Of a DNA stretch of 64,000 bases, positions 1 to 8,773 are shown in pieces (position 1 is the stretch's first letter; each line of letters opens with the position of its first letter). This DNA is from Alterileibacterium massiliense (lineage in GTDB: Bacteria > Bacillota > Clostridia > Peptostreptococcales > Anaerovoracaceae): positions 62,001-126,000 of the forward strand of contig NZ_FNWE01000002.1 in the NCBI RefSeq assembly GCF_900104645.1, read 5' to 3'. Position numbers and translations under genes: made by a program. Under the pieces are notes generated by a model, which saw only the letters and a list, made by a program, of their open reading frames with translations, ran no database searches and was not told the DNA's origin.

Positions 1-518
1 TTAAGATAAGTCTTTATAACTCCTAATATGATGAGCATCGATATTATAACCATAATGCTGATGTGCATAAATGCCATGAGTATAAATGCCAATACCGCAA
101 TATTTGCTGATTCAATATCTTTTATCGCAACCTTTCCTATGGTATAGGTTGCATATGCAACCATGCCTGTTGCAGCAGCTCTAAGCCCGCCCATAGCACC
201 AAGCACATAGGGATTGTCTTTTATAAAATTAAGTCCCATGGCAATAAAAATTATTATAACAAATGATGGCAAAATTACCCCAAAAGTTGCAACAAGGGAT
301 CCAAGAAACTTACGCCTCTTAAACCCCACAAAAGTAGCCATATTGATCGCAATGACCCCCGGCAAGCTCTGGCACACCGTTATAATATCGAGCATTTCCT
401 CGTCGTCGAACCATTTCTTGTCTTCTACCATGGCTTGCCTAAGGATAGGAATCATCGCAATTCCGCCTCCTATGGTAAAAAGTCCCATTTTAAAGAATAC
501 TAGAAATAGTTCTAACAC
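1..518 (-). CDS. Chromate transporter family protein (half-size, 3' end cut off)
   Basis: The minus strand reads from a GTG that directly follows the proS stop codon (TAA then GTG). The protein begins LELFLVFFKMGLFTIGGGIA, which matches the start of the single-domain CHR (ChrA) transporters. The hydrophobic segments, the FTIGGG motif and a later SLPGVIAINMATFVG stretch (pore-loop-like) fit that family. Half-size members are about 180-190 residues and usually come as adjacent pairs that act together; about 172 codons are visible before the window ends, so the partner would lie outside. An internal ATG at codon 11 is an alternative start. The substrate may not be chromate; family membership is firmer than function. 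Confidence 0.8.
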   Translation of the reverse strand, partial: MLELFLVFFKMGLFTIGGGIAMIPILRQAMVEDKKWFDDEEMLDIITVCQSLPGVIAINMATFVGFKRRKFLGSLVATFGVILPSFVIIIFIAMGLNFIKDNPYVLGAMGGLRAAATGMVAYATYTIGKVAIKDIESANIAVLAFILMAFMHISIMVIISMLIILGVIKTYL

Positions 519-2255
519 TTATATACCAAATCTTTCTTTTTCTATCAATTTCTTAGCTGAAGAAATCGCTTCCTCTGCTGTAAGAACAGACATTTCGCTA
601 TCTCTCCTCAGCTTATATTCTACTTTTCCCTCACCAGCCATCTTTCCTATCGTTATTCTGATAGGGATTCCAATTAGGTCTGCATCGTTAAATTTAACTC
701 CGGCTCTTTCTTTTCTATCATCTACAAGAACCTCTATATTGTTCTTCATAAGCTCAGACTCTATCCTGTCTGCAAGCTCTTTTTGTGCCTCGTCCTCAGG
801 CTTGATAAGAGTTATGATGACATGATAAGGTGCGACCGAAATTGGCCAGATAATTCCCTTGTCATCGTGACACTGGTCTACTATGGCTTGAAGCGTTCTT
901 GTAATGCCTATTCCATAACATCCCATCCAGTACACATTCTCATTGCCTTTTTCATCTTTATAATATGTCTTTAATGATTCAGAATACTTTGTTCCAAGCT
1001 TGAATATCTGTCCTACTTCAATTCCCCTCGTGTGCTTTACAGGCTTGCCACACTTAGGGCATGGTGCTCCTTCTTCTAGAACTTTAACATCGGTCAAAAT
1101 GTCCGCCTTATAATCTCTGCCATAGCAAACTCCCGTGTAATGATAATCTTCTTCATTAGCACCCGTGCACATATTTACAGTGCCTTCCAGCTCGCTATCA
1201 ACAACTACCTTGCAATTGTGCAATCCGACCGGACCCGTAAATCCTCCGACGATGCCCGTCGCAGGACCCATGTCATTTTCGTCAGCAAATTCTATAAAAT
1301 GTTCAGGAATATCTAAGGCGTTTACAAGCTTTACCATGTTAAGTTCTCGATCTCCCCTTATGAATACCGCAACATATTCCGACGGATTGAGTTCTTCATC
1401 ATAGGTAACAAACATGAGTGCCTTGATAGATTTCTTTTTATCTATACCTAGGTATTCGCACACCTCTTTAATAGTTTTTGTGCTAGGCGTATGAACCTTC
1501 TTTAATTCCTGAGGTTCTTCCACTATAGGTTTTTCGTCAACACAAGCCGCTCTTTCGACTGTAGCAGCCATATCGCAGCTCTCACAGTACACGAGCTCGC
1601 TTTCACCATTGCTTGATAAGGCAGAGAATTCGTGCGAATTGCTACCTCCTATTGCCCCATTGTCAGCCTCTACAACCCTGAAATTCAGTCCGCATCTTTT
1701 AAAAATTCTTTCATATGACTTATATTCTTCTTCATAAGAGGCATCGAGCTCCTCTTTATTTCTATCAAAGGTATAAGCATCTTTCATGAGAAATTCTCTA
1801 GACCTCATAAGCCCATATCTTGGGCGAGCTTCATCTCTATATTTGAGCTGAATCTGGTAAAAATTCATCGGAAGCTCTTTATACGACGAAACTTCGTTTT
1901 TAACTATATTTGTAATCATCTCTTCGCAGGTCGGTGCTAGGCAAAAATCTCTGTTATTTCTGTCCTGAATTCTCCATAATTCAGGTCCATACGCATACCA
2001 TCTTCCAGATTCCTGCCATAGCTCTGCCGGCTGAGTTGCAGGCATATGAAGCTCCTCTGCTCCAATCCTGTCCTGCTCATATCTAACAATGTCCTCTATC
2101 TTTCTTACGACTTTCCAGCCAAGAGGCATAAAAGTATAGACTCCCGCAGCCTCTTTTCTAATCATATTTGCTCTGATAAGCAATTGGTGACTCTCAAGTT
2201 CAGCTTCTTTTGAGGCTTCTCTAAGAGTCCTCAGGTGCATCTTTGATAATTTCAT
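519..2255 (-). CDS. proS: Prolyl-tRNA synthetase
   Basis: Charges tRNA-Pro with proline in the cytoplasm. At 578 residues it has the size of the bacterial-type ProRS with an inserted editing domain. Class II motif 2 is seen as YRDEARPRYGLMRSREF near residue 140, TCEE lies just before it, and motif 3 is CYGIGITRTLQA near residue 440. The YbaK-like editing insertion occupies about residues 225-390. The C-terminal anticodon-binding domain follows (from about residue 470). It starts 4 bases after the end of ispDF, so the two are cotranscribed. No T-box was seen upstream. Confidence 0.97.
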   Translation of the reverse strand: MKLSKMHLRTLREASKEAELESHQLLIRANMIRKEAAGVYTFMPLGWKVVRKIEDIVRYEQDRIGAEELHMPATQPAELWQESGRWYAYGPELWRIQDRNNRDFCLAPTCEEMITNIVKNEVSSYKELPMNFYQIQLKYRDEARPRYGLMRSREFLMKDAYTFDRNKEELDASYEEEYKSYERIFKRCGLNFRVVEADNGAIGGSNSHEFSALSSNGESELVYCESCDMAATVERAACVDEKPIVEEPQELKKVHTPSTKTIKEVCEYLGIDKKKSIKALMFVTYDEELNPSEYVAVFIRGDRELNMVKLVNALDIPEHFIEFADENDMGPATGIVGGFTGPVGLHNCKVVVDSELEGTVNMCTGANEEDYHYTGVCYGRDYKADILTDVKVLEEGAPCPKCGKPVKHTRGIEVGQIFKLGTKYSESLKTYYKDEKGNENVYWMGCYGIGITRTLQAIVDQCHDDKGIIWPISVAPYHVIITLIKPEDEAQKELADRIESELMKNNIEVLVDDRKERAGVKFNDADLIGIPIRITIGKMAGEGKVEYKLRRDSEMSVLTAEEAISSAKKLIEKERFGI

Positions 2256-2259
2256 ATTG

Positions 2260-3459
2260 TTAAAATCTCCCCTCTATGGAACATATCGCCATTGCGGCAA
2301 TTCCCTCTTTTCTTCCTGTAAATCCAAGCCCCTCGGTTGTAGTAGCTTTTACATTCACTGCATTGATGTCAACTTCTAGTGCAGATACAAGGCTTTTTCT
2401 CATATCTTCGATATATGGTGCAAGCTTTGGCTTTTCTGCGATTATGGTTAGGTCAACATTTACTATATTTGCTATATCAATTATCTCCATTGTTTCCTTG
2501 AGAAGCTCTATGCTTGACGCGTCTTTATATCTTTCATCTGTATCAGGAAAATGCTTGCCAATATCTCCCTTGCTTCCCGCTCCAAGCATTGCATCTATCA
2601 AAGCATGGGTTGCTACATCGGCATCAGAGTGTCCATCTAGTCCCATTTCGCTTTGAATCTCTACTCCACATAGTATGAGCCTTCTATCTCTATCAAATTT
2701 ATGTACATCATATCCTATTCCAACCCTCGTTGTAACAGGTATATCCGTCTCGGTTGTAATTTTAATATTTGAATAACTACCGTCTACTATAGCAATCTCT
2801 GTGCCTGAGTATTCAACTATCGAAGCATCATCTGTTCCGCTGTATCCAATCCTTTCTGCAGCCTCATATGCTTGCTTAACAACGCTGAGCTTAAAACTCT
2901 GTGGAGTTTGAACATTGAATATCTTCTCTCTATCAATTTGTTCGGTAATTATTATAGGATAATCGATTTCGGAGTTCAAGGATTTAATACGCATAGAATC
3001 AATAGCTCTAACGGCTGTGCATACCGCATCTCGCTCTCTTAATCCTGCGATATTCCTCTCTATAATATCATCATTTATATTTGGTCTTGCACCATCGTGA
3101 ATAAGGATGCGGACATCATCACTTTTTATGCCTTTTTCTGAATACAGGTCTTCTATGAAAATAAGCCCCTTATATACTGAGCTAGACCTCTCATCTCCTC
3201 CATGAATTAGAATTATGTCCTTTTCGAACTGCCTCTTAAGTCTTTTTGCAATATCTGTATATGGAGAATCTTCAAGATTAGTCCCCTCAGGCACTGCAAC
3301 AACAACAATTTCTATTTTGTCGTTGCCGAGAAATGGTATTATAGCTGATTCCAAAACGCTCTTTCCCTTATACATTAGGAGTTGCTTTGGCTTTTTTGTC
3401 TTCATTCTCAAGCCTTTTCCTGCGGCAACAACAAGTGCACAATATTTTATTTCTTCCAA
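2260..3459 (-). CDS. ispDF: Bifunctional IspD/IspF (MEP pathway)
   Basis: Fusion of two non-consecutive enzymes of the MEP isoprenoid pathway. Residues 1 to about 235 are 2-C-methyl-D-erythritol 4-phosphate cytidylyltransferase (VVAAGKGLRMKTKKPKQ CTP-binding loop, IHDGARP, VQTPQSF). Residues about 240-399 are 2-C-methyl-D-erythritol 2,4-cyclodiphosphate synthase (RVGIGYDVHKF, metal site DGHSDADVATHALIDA, FPDTDERYK). The start is TTG, supported by a GGAGG site 9 bases upstream. Such fusions are known in several bacterial lineages. It lies directly upstream of proS on the same strand and downstream of carD. Confidence 0.95.
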   Translation of the reverse strand: MEEIKYCALVVAAGKGLRMKTKKPKQLLMYKGKSVLESAIIPFLGNDKIEIVVVAVPEGTNLEDSPYTDIAKRLKRQFEKDIILIHGGDERSSSVYKGLIFIEDLYSEKGIKSDDVRILIHDGARPNINDDIIERNIAGLRERDAVCTAVRAIDSMRIKSLNSEIDYPIIITEQIDREKIFNVQTPQSFKLSVVKQAYEAAERIGYSGTDDASIVEYSGTEIAIVDGSYSNIKITTETDIPVTTRVGIGYDVHKFDRDRRLILCGVEIQSEMGLDGHSDADVATHALIDAMLGAGSKGDIGKHFPDTDERYKDASSIELLKETMEIIDIANIVNVDLTIIAEKPKLAPYIEDMRKSLVSALEVDINAVNVKATTTEGLGFTGRKEGIAAMAICSIEGRF

Positions 3460-3640
3460 GTTTTCCTACCTCCAGAGCACAAATTAGAAATATTAATGGA
3501 ATAATATTTCTATTTAATATATTGGTTTTTAGAAGGCGAATTCTGTTTAATCTAAATTATCATTTTTAATAAAATCGAGCACAAATTATAAAAAATACTG
3601 TTTAGAGCATAAAAATAGCCGAAACTCACATCTGCTTACG

Positions 3641-4114
3641 CTATATATGGGATTCGACCAATTCATCAGCTTCCGCCATCGTATATCCGCCCGCTAGAAC
3701 GAGTTCGCTCTCAAGTATCTGCTTTGCAACACCCAAAAGCTTTCTCTCTCCGGTGGAAAGACGCTTTATCCTATCTCGCCGAACAAGATCTCTGACAACT
3801 CCTGCAGCGACATGAATATCTCCCGTCTGGAGCTTCTCTTTATTAGCTCGATCTCTCCTATTCCAGTTGGTAGGCATAGGTTCTGATTCAGCTTCAAGCA
3901 CTTCTAACACCTTGCCAATATCCGCCGATTCGATTATTCGCCTAACGCCTACTATCTCGGAATTTTCTACAGGAACCATGACCTTTAAATCGCTGTGAGA
4001 AAGCTCCACATGATAATACTTATGAAGCTCTTCACCTGCTTTTTCTTCGCTAATATCTACAATGACGCCTGCTCCCTGCATAGGATATGCAATTTTATCT
4101 CCTATTTTAAACAT
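3641..4114 (-). CDS. CarD family transcription regulator
   Basis: RNA polymerase-binding regulator of the CarD/CdnL type, which contacts the beta subunit through its N-terminal Tudor-like domain and stabilises open promoter complexes. MFKIGDKIAYPMQGAGVI is the typical N-terminus, followed by the beta-rich interaction domain and a helical C-terminal half (NWNRRDRANKEKL, RDLVRRDRIKRLSTGERK). An open frame continues 30 codons upstream, but the conserved family start is the ATG at 4112-4114, giving 157 residues, the usual length. It faces the two-component operon divergently. Confidence 0.9.
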   Translation of the reverse strand: MFKIGDKIAYPMQGAGVIVDISEEKAGEELHKYYHVELSHSDLKVMVPVENSEIVGVRRIIESADIGKVLEVLEAESEPMPTNWNRRDRANKEKLQTGDIHVAAGVVRDLVRRDRIKRLSTGERKLLGVAKQILESELVLAGGYTMAEADELVESHI

Positions 4115-4283
4115 TACGCATCGACTTTCTTTGCTAAACATGAATTTTCTGCACAATCTTACGGCTTTCATTATACATGAAATATAAAATATTTTCAAAT
4201 TCAAAATTTTGTATTATATAATTTAATTCTCTATATGTCAATCATTATTTAGGATATACCTATGATTTTGAAATTTTATATGT

Positions 4284-4312
4284 TTTACAGGTTTTTTTAA
4301 CTATGATATAAT
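4284..4312 (+). promoter_or_regulatory. Predicted sigma-70-type promoter of the two-component operon
   Basis: TTTACA (4284-4289), a 17-base spacer and a perfect TATAAT (4307-4312) sit about 30 bases before the response regulator start. A GAAAGGGG ribosome-binding site lies between them. Confidence 0.7.
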
Positions 4313-4341
4313 CTGTCTAACAAATTGAAAGGGGATTAGCA

Positions 4342-5028
4342 ATGAAACAACTTCTTGTAGTAGATGACGAAGCGAAGATAAGAGAGGTTATTAAAGAATA
4401 TGCCGAATTTAGCGGTTACGAGGTGACCGAAGCGGGAGATGGAATGAGTGCAATAGGATTATGTAAATTAAATGATTATGACCTTATAATCATGGATGTC
4501 ATGATGCCTAAGCTCGACGGTTTTAGCTCTGTAAAAGAAATAAAAAAGATTAAAGACATTCCTGTAATCATGCTATCTGCACGAGGCGAGGAATATGACA
4601 AGCTCTTCGGATTTGAGCTTGGAATTGATGATTATGTTGTAAAACCTTTCAGCCCTAAGGAGCTTATGGCTAGGGTAAATGCAGTTCTTAATAGAAAAAA
4701 TGGTTCTGACCAGATGTCTGCTTCAATTGCATCATTCGACGGACTCGAAGTCAATTTCGCCGCTAGAACTGTCACGGTTGATGGTCAAAAAGTCAACCTT
4801 ACCCCAAAGGAATATGACCTATTATTCTACCTTATAAAGAATAAAAATATCGCATTATCTCGTGATAAATTACTTTCTGACATCTGGGGATATGATTTCT
4901 TTGGTGATGATAGGACGATAGACACTCACATCAAAAATCTTCGTAATAATCTCGGAGCATATAGGAAATTTATTGTCACTTTGAGGGGCGTAGGATATAA
5001 ATTCGAATATGAAGACAAAGAAAAGTAG
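4342..5028 (+). CDS. OmpR/PhoB-family response regulator
   Basis: DNA-binding regulator paired with the next gene. The receiver domain (residues 1-118) has the acidic pair VVDDE, the phosphoacceptor Asp52 in IIMDVMMP and the conserved Lys in DYVVKPFSP. The C-terminal winged-helix domain (about 130-226) has the family signature LTPKEYDLLFYL and RTIDTHIKNLRNNL. Length 228 is standard. Its end overlaps the kinase start by 20 bases, so translation is probably coupled. The regulon cannot be read from sequence; the mixed cell-envelope neighbourhood gives no firm hint. Confidence 0.95.
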   Translation: MKQLLVVDDEAKIREVIKEYAEFSGYEVTEAGDGMSAIGLCKLNDYDLIIMDVMMPKLDGFSSVKEIKKIKDIPVIMLSARGEEYDKLFGFELGIDDYVVKPFSPKELMARVNAVLNRKNGSDQMSASIASFDGLEVNFAARTVTVDGQKVNLTPKEYDLLFYLIKNKNIALSRDKLLSDIWGYDFFGDDRTIDTHIKNLRNNLGAYRKFIVTLRGVGYKFEYEDKEK

Positions 5029-6442
5029 ATTCGATTTCAGCAGCATACGAACGGTATCGCTGCTTTATTTTGTTATTTTTGCAGTTCTCTTGCTACTCTT
5101 GGTGTGGTTTCTTCAAAATTTTTTAATCAATAACTACTACGAGGAGATGAGAATTTCTGAAATCAGAACCTCTGCAAAGATGCTTGAAAATAAGTATCAT
5201 TTTAACCGCAAGGCTTTTAACGATGCTGCCGTTGATGTGTCAAAAAATAGCGGTGTTTATATACTTGTAAGCTCATCTGACGGTACCATTTCATATAATT
5301 ATGGTGCGGGTGTTCAGCCCGTATCACTCGGATATGACTACGAAATATCTGAAGCTAATACAAATCTAAGAAATAGCAATCTAAATAGCGTGTCTATAAC
5401 TACAAAGGAAGATGACTCTGACCTTTATACCTTGGTATATGCTAGTTATCTAAATCCTGATTCAAAGGACGAGATACTGTATCTGGTAGCACCTCTTTAT
5501 CCCGTCCGTTCAACGGTGCAAATCCTTAGATCGCAATTTCACCTTATAACGCTATTTTCACTTATTGTTGCTGTCGTCCTTGCACTATATCTATCACGCA
5601 GGTTATCTGGGCCGATCGACAATATCACAAAGTCTGCCGTTGAGCTTAGCAAAGGGAATTTTAATGTTAAATTTAACGGCGGTATGTTCACAGAGACAAA
5701 CGAACTTGCAAGAACCTTAAATACGGCTTCTTATGAGATGCAACGCTCTGATTCATACCAAAGGGATTTGATTGCAAATGTAACTCACGATTTAAAAACC
5801 CCTCTGACAATGATTAAGTCATATGCCGAGATGATAAATGATATTTCTGGTGATAATCCGAAAAAGCGTAAAGAACACCTCAGGGTAATCATCTCCGAAG
5901 CTGATCGCCTCAATAAATTGGTAAGTGATATGCTCGCTATGTCACGACTTCAGTCCGGCAATATTATTCTAGACAAGACAAAGTTCAACATAGTTGAAGC
6001 TGCTGAAGAAGTATTTGAAACTTATAAATATTTAAGCGAGCAAGATGGATATACCATTAAATTCAATAAGCCAAAGGCAACATATGTCTACGGCGACCTC
6101 GACAAGATAAAACAGGTCATGATTAATTTTATATCAAATGCAATTAAGTATTCGGAGGACAATAAAAATATTGAGATTAATTTGAAAAAGGCTTTTTCCG
6201 GAAAAACTATAAGGTTCAGCGTTCTCGACCACGGCGTTGGAATCCCTGCCGACGAATTAAGTCATGTATGGGACAGATATTATAGGACGAGTGCAAATCA
6301 CAAGCAGTCTGTAGATGGGAACGGTCTCGGTCTTTCAATCGTCAAGGGCATATTATCGCTTCATAATGCGAATTACGGAGTAACTAGTAAAGAGGGCGTT
6401 GGCAGTGAGTTTTGGTTTGAGATGGATGTAGTAAAAAAATAG
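5009..6442 (+). CDS. Sensor histidine kinase
   Basis: Membrane sensor kinase of 477 residues. It has a transmembrane helix near residues 14-36, an extracellular sensor region to about 170, a second helix (LITLFSLIVAVVLALYL) and a HAMP linker starting at RRLSGPIDNI. The HisKA dimerisation domain carries the phosphorylated His in LIANVTHDLKTPLTM. The ATPase domain has the N box (INFISNAIKYSED), G1 (LDHGVGIP) and G2 (GNGLGLSIVKGI). It overlaps the response regulator gene and should phosphorylate it. The signal sensed is unknown. Confidence 0.95.
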   Translation: MKTKKSRFDFSSIRTVSLLYFVIFAVLLLLLVWFLQNFLINNYYEEMRISEIRTSAKMLENKYHFNRKAFNDAAVDVSKNSGVYILVSSSDGTISYNYGAGVQPVSLGYDYEISEANTNLRNSNLNSVSITTKEDDSDLYTLVYASYLNPDSKDEILYLVAPLYPVRSTVQILRSQFHLITLFSLIVAVVLALYLSRRLSGPIDNITKSAVELSKGNFNVKFNGGMFTETNELARTLNTASYEMQRSDSYQRDLIANVTHDLKTPLTMIKSYAEMINDISGDNPKKRKEHLRVIISEADRLNKLVSDMLAMSRLQSGNIILDKTKFNIVEAAEEVFETYKYLSEQDGYTIKFNKPKATYVYGDLDKIKQVMINFISNAIKYSEDNKNIEINLKKAFSGKTIRFSVLDHGVGIPADELSHVWDRYYRTSANHKQSVDGNGLGLSIVKGILSLHNANYGVTSKEGVGSEFWFEMDVVKK

Positions 6443-6505
6443 ACTGGTAAAATCCAACACAAACTGTTCAAAAATTTATCATATAAATAATTCAATATAA
6501 GCTTA

Positions 6506-6534
6506 TTGATTTTGTACAATGTAATTAATATAAT
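6506..6534 (+). promoter_or_regulatory. Possible promoter in the 300-base gap before the Mop-domain gene
   Basis: The gap 6443-6744 is strongly AT-rich. TTGATT (6506-6511) and TATAAT (6529-6534) are separated by 17 bases. If used, the message would carry a leader of about 200 bases. I saw no recognisable riboswitch fold in it, and no G-rich molybdenum-cofactor aptamer. A clear AGGAGG site precedes the coding start. Confidence 0.45.
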
Positions 6535-6744
6535 TAACGATTAAAAAACTTCTTTCTTTATTTTTATATATACTAAATATTTCATATTATTTATAATTAT
6601 AAAGTTTAAAGCTTAATAAATATATCTATATGCGGTGCGTTTTAGACTATACCCACTTATATTATTTATTAAGATTTTTAGAAGTTTTATTAGGAATTAT
6701 ATAAATTAAATCATATAAGGAATTAAAAATTAGGAGGAAAAATC

Positions 6745-7155
6745 ATGAAATTATCTGCTAGGAACCAGTTTGAAGGTAAGGTTAAGTCTGTTGAAGAAGG
6801 TGCTGTAAACTCAATCGTTAAGATTGATGTTAATGGAGCAATTGTTACTGCAACTATTTCAAAGGCTTCTGCTAATGAGCTAGAGCTAAAAGAGGGAGTT
6901 GCTGCTACAGCAGTTATTAAGGCTACAGAGGTAATGGTTGGAAAGGGAACACTTAAGCTATCAGCTAGAAACCAGTTCGAAGGTAAGGTTAAGTCTGTTG
7001 AAGAAGGTGCTGTAAATTCAATTGTTAAGATTGACGCACCTATCGGTCAGGTAACAGCTACAATTTCAAATGCTGCTGTAAAAGAACTTGAGCTAAAAGA
7101 AGGTGCTCCAGCTACAGCAGTCATCAAGGCTACTTCAGTAATGGTTGGTCGCTAA
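6745..7155 (+). CDS. Tandem Mop-domain (molbindin-like) protein
   Basis: A 136-residue protein of two near-identical TOBE/Mop domains, each beginning KLSARNQFEGKVKSVEEGAV and ending in TAVIKAT(E/S)VMVG. Mop-domain proteins bind molybdate or tungstate, usually in oligomers, and are thought to store or buffer the oxyanion. The repeat period is 69 residues (207 bp) and the DNA of the two copies is also very alike, so the duplication is recent or kept uniform. No molybdate transporter or molybdoenzyme gene is nearby. It is monocistronic, with an AGGAGG site before the start and a strong terminator after the end. Confidence 0.9.
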   Translation: MKLSARNQFEGKVKSVEEGAVNSIVKIDVNGAIVTATISKASANELELKEGVAATAVIKATEVMVGKGTLKLSARNQFEGKVKSVEEGAVNSIVKIDAPIGQVTATISNAAVKELELKEGAPATAVIKATSVMVGR

Positions 7156-7196
7156 TTTATAGAAATATAAATAGCCATAAGAAAAATTATAGGGAA

Positions 7197-7229
7197 TAAA
7201 ACCGCACCTATCAATAGGTGCGGTTTTTG
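7197..7229. terminator. Rho-independent terminator after the Mop gene
   Basis: ACCGCACCTA and TAGGTGCGGT form a 10-bp stem with a TCAA loop, preceded by an A run and followed by TTTTT. It can work in both directions and also lies beyond the end of radA on the opposite strand. Confidence 0.9.
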
Positions 7230-7306
7230 AATGCGTTGGATTTAATACATTTGATTTATTGCGTTTGATTTGCCGGATTGGATTGACCATATTTGCTAAG
7301 CCTTCC

Positions 7307-8689
7307 CTAGAAATGCTTTATCGCATCTATAATGTTTTGGACTTTGCAAATTGTTATTTGCTCGTCCTTATAATCGCTCGACTTATTTTTACTTCTGGAT
7401 TCAGGAAGTATGATAGCCTCATATCCAATTCTTTCAGCTTCTAATATTATCTTATCAGCATTTTTTACGCTTCTTAGATTGCCTGTAAGACCAACTTCTC
7501 CAATTGCTACAATCTCTTTTCTTGAACTTTTGTCGCAATATGAGCTATATATTGCTAGGGCAACTGCGAGGTCTGTGCTTGGATTCCCCGGTTTAACTCC
7601 TCCGACCACATTTACATATACATCGTGATTTATAAGATTAATACCTGCTTTTTTCTCTAGAACAGCAAGAATCATGTTTAATCTGTTATTATCTATTCCT
7701 ACCGATGTTCGCCTTGCAAATCCAACATTTGCAGGTGTTACAAGTGCCTGTATTTCAAAGAAAATAGGTCTGCTTCCCTCATAGACTGCGGACGCAACTG
7801 ATCCAATTTCCCTAATACCGGTATTTTCGAGGAGCTGAGTGCTTAAGTCCGTGACATCTTCCATTCCAATATTGCACATTCTAAAAGCTCCTATCTCATC
7901 TGTCGTACCAAACCTATTCTTCTTAGACCTTAATATCCTAAGGTCTTTATCCCTTTCTCCTTCAAAGCCCAAAACGCAGTCTACCATGTGTTCGATGGTC
8001 TTTGGTCCGGACAATTCTCCTGTTTTGGTGACATGGGCAACTATAAAAATTGGCACATTATTTGTCTTAGCATATTGCATGAGAGTAGAAGTGCAAGCTC
8101 TTATCTGTGATATTGAACCGGCAGCTGAGTCTATCTCTTCTAAAAACATAGTCTGAATGGAATCTATTATTAGTAAACTTGGAGAAATATCCTCGCATAT
8201 GCCTATTATAGTATTAAGGTTGATTTCCGGCACAACAAGGAGGTCATTTGAAATTTTTTCGCAAACTCTATCTGCTCTAATCTTAACCTGTTCCTCTGAC
8301 TCTTCTCCTGTAGCATATAAGACTTTGCCATTATTTTTTGCAATATCATTTGCACTCTGGAGTATTAGAGTGGATTTTCCTATCCCCGGTTCACCTGAAA
8401 TAAGTATGAGCGAACCCAAAACAATTCCGCCTCCAAGCACCCTATCCAGCTCTTTTATGCCCGAACTAATCCTGTCATATTTATCCGTGCCAACCTCGCT
8501 CAGCCTAATCGGATTAACAGCCTTTGTATTCAAAATTTTATTTCCCTGCGAAGATGACTTAGGTGCCTCGCTTATCCTATGCTCTACTATTGTATTCCAA
8601 GAGCCACAATAATCGCACCTTCCCTGCCAAGCAGGATATTCATTTCCACATTCTTTGCATAGATATACCTTCTTTGCTTTTTTTGCCAT
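7307..8689 (-). CDS. radA: DNA repair protein RadA/Sms
   Basis: RecA-like branch-migration ATPase that helps process recombination intermediates. The N-terminal zinc finger is CKECGNEYPAWQGRCDYCG, Walker A is GEPGIGKST (about residue 100), the RadA-specific KNRFG motif is at about residue 255, and the C-terminal third is the Lon-protease-like domain. Length 460 is typical. It lies downstream of the EF-G-like gene on the same strand, but a terminator hairpin separates them. Confidence 0.96.
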   Translation of the reverse strand: MAKKAKKVYLCKECGNEYPAWQGRCDYCGSWNTIVEHRISEAPKSSSQGNKILNTKAVNPIRLSEVGTDKYDRISSGIKELDRVLGGGIVLGSLILISGEPGIGKSTLILQSANDIAKNNGKVLYATGEESEEQVKIRADRVCEKISNDLLVVPEINLNTIIGICEDISPSLLIIDSIQTMFLEEIDSAAGSISQIRACTSTLMQYAKTNNVPIFIVAHVTKTGELSGPKTIEHMVDCVLGFEGERDKDLRILRSKKNRFGTTDEIGAFRMCNIGMEDVTDLSTQLLENTGIREIGSVASAVYEGSRPIFFEIQALVTPANVGFARRTSVGIDNNRLNMILAVLEKKAGINLINHDVYVNVVGGVKPGNPSTDLAVALAIYSSYCDKSSRKEIVAIGEVGLTGNLRSVKNADKIILEAERIGYEAIILPESRSKNKSSDYKDEQITICKVQNIIDAIKHF

Positions 8690-8720
8690 AACAACCTGCC
8701 AAATCTCAAATTCTTCTTAC

Positions 8721-8755
8721 AAATAAGGAGCCTCTCGTCTAAGCGATAGGCTCCT
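8721..8755 (-). terminator. Terminator after the EF-G-like gene
   Basis: AGGAGCCT (8726-8733) pairs with AGGCTCCT (8748-8755), extended by TCG/CGA after one mismatch. On the minus strand the stem is followed by TTATTTGT, a weak T tract. Confidence 0.65.
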
Positions 8756-8773
8756 GCCATAATCTGCTAATTC

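Noticed and set aside
214-825. 203-codon plus-strand frame opposite proS and the chromate transporter
   Set aside because: It lies antisense to two clear genes and its composition is that of a reverse-complement shadow.
6443-6744. Molybdenum-cofactor riboswitch before the Mop-domain gene
   Set aside because: The gap is almost only A/T and lacks the G/C-rich stems that aptamer needs.
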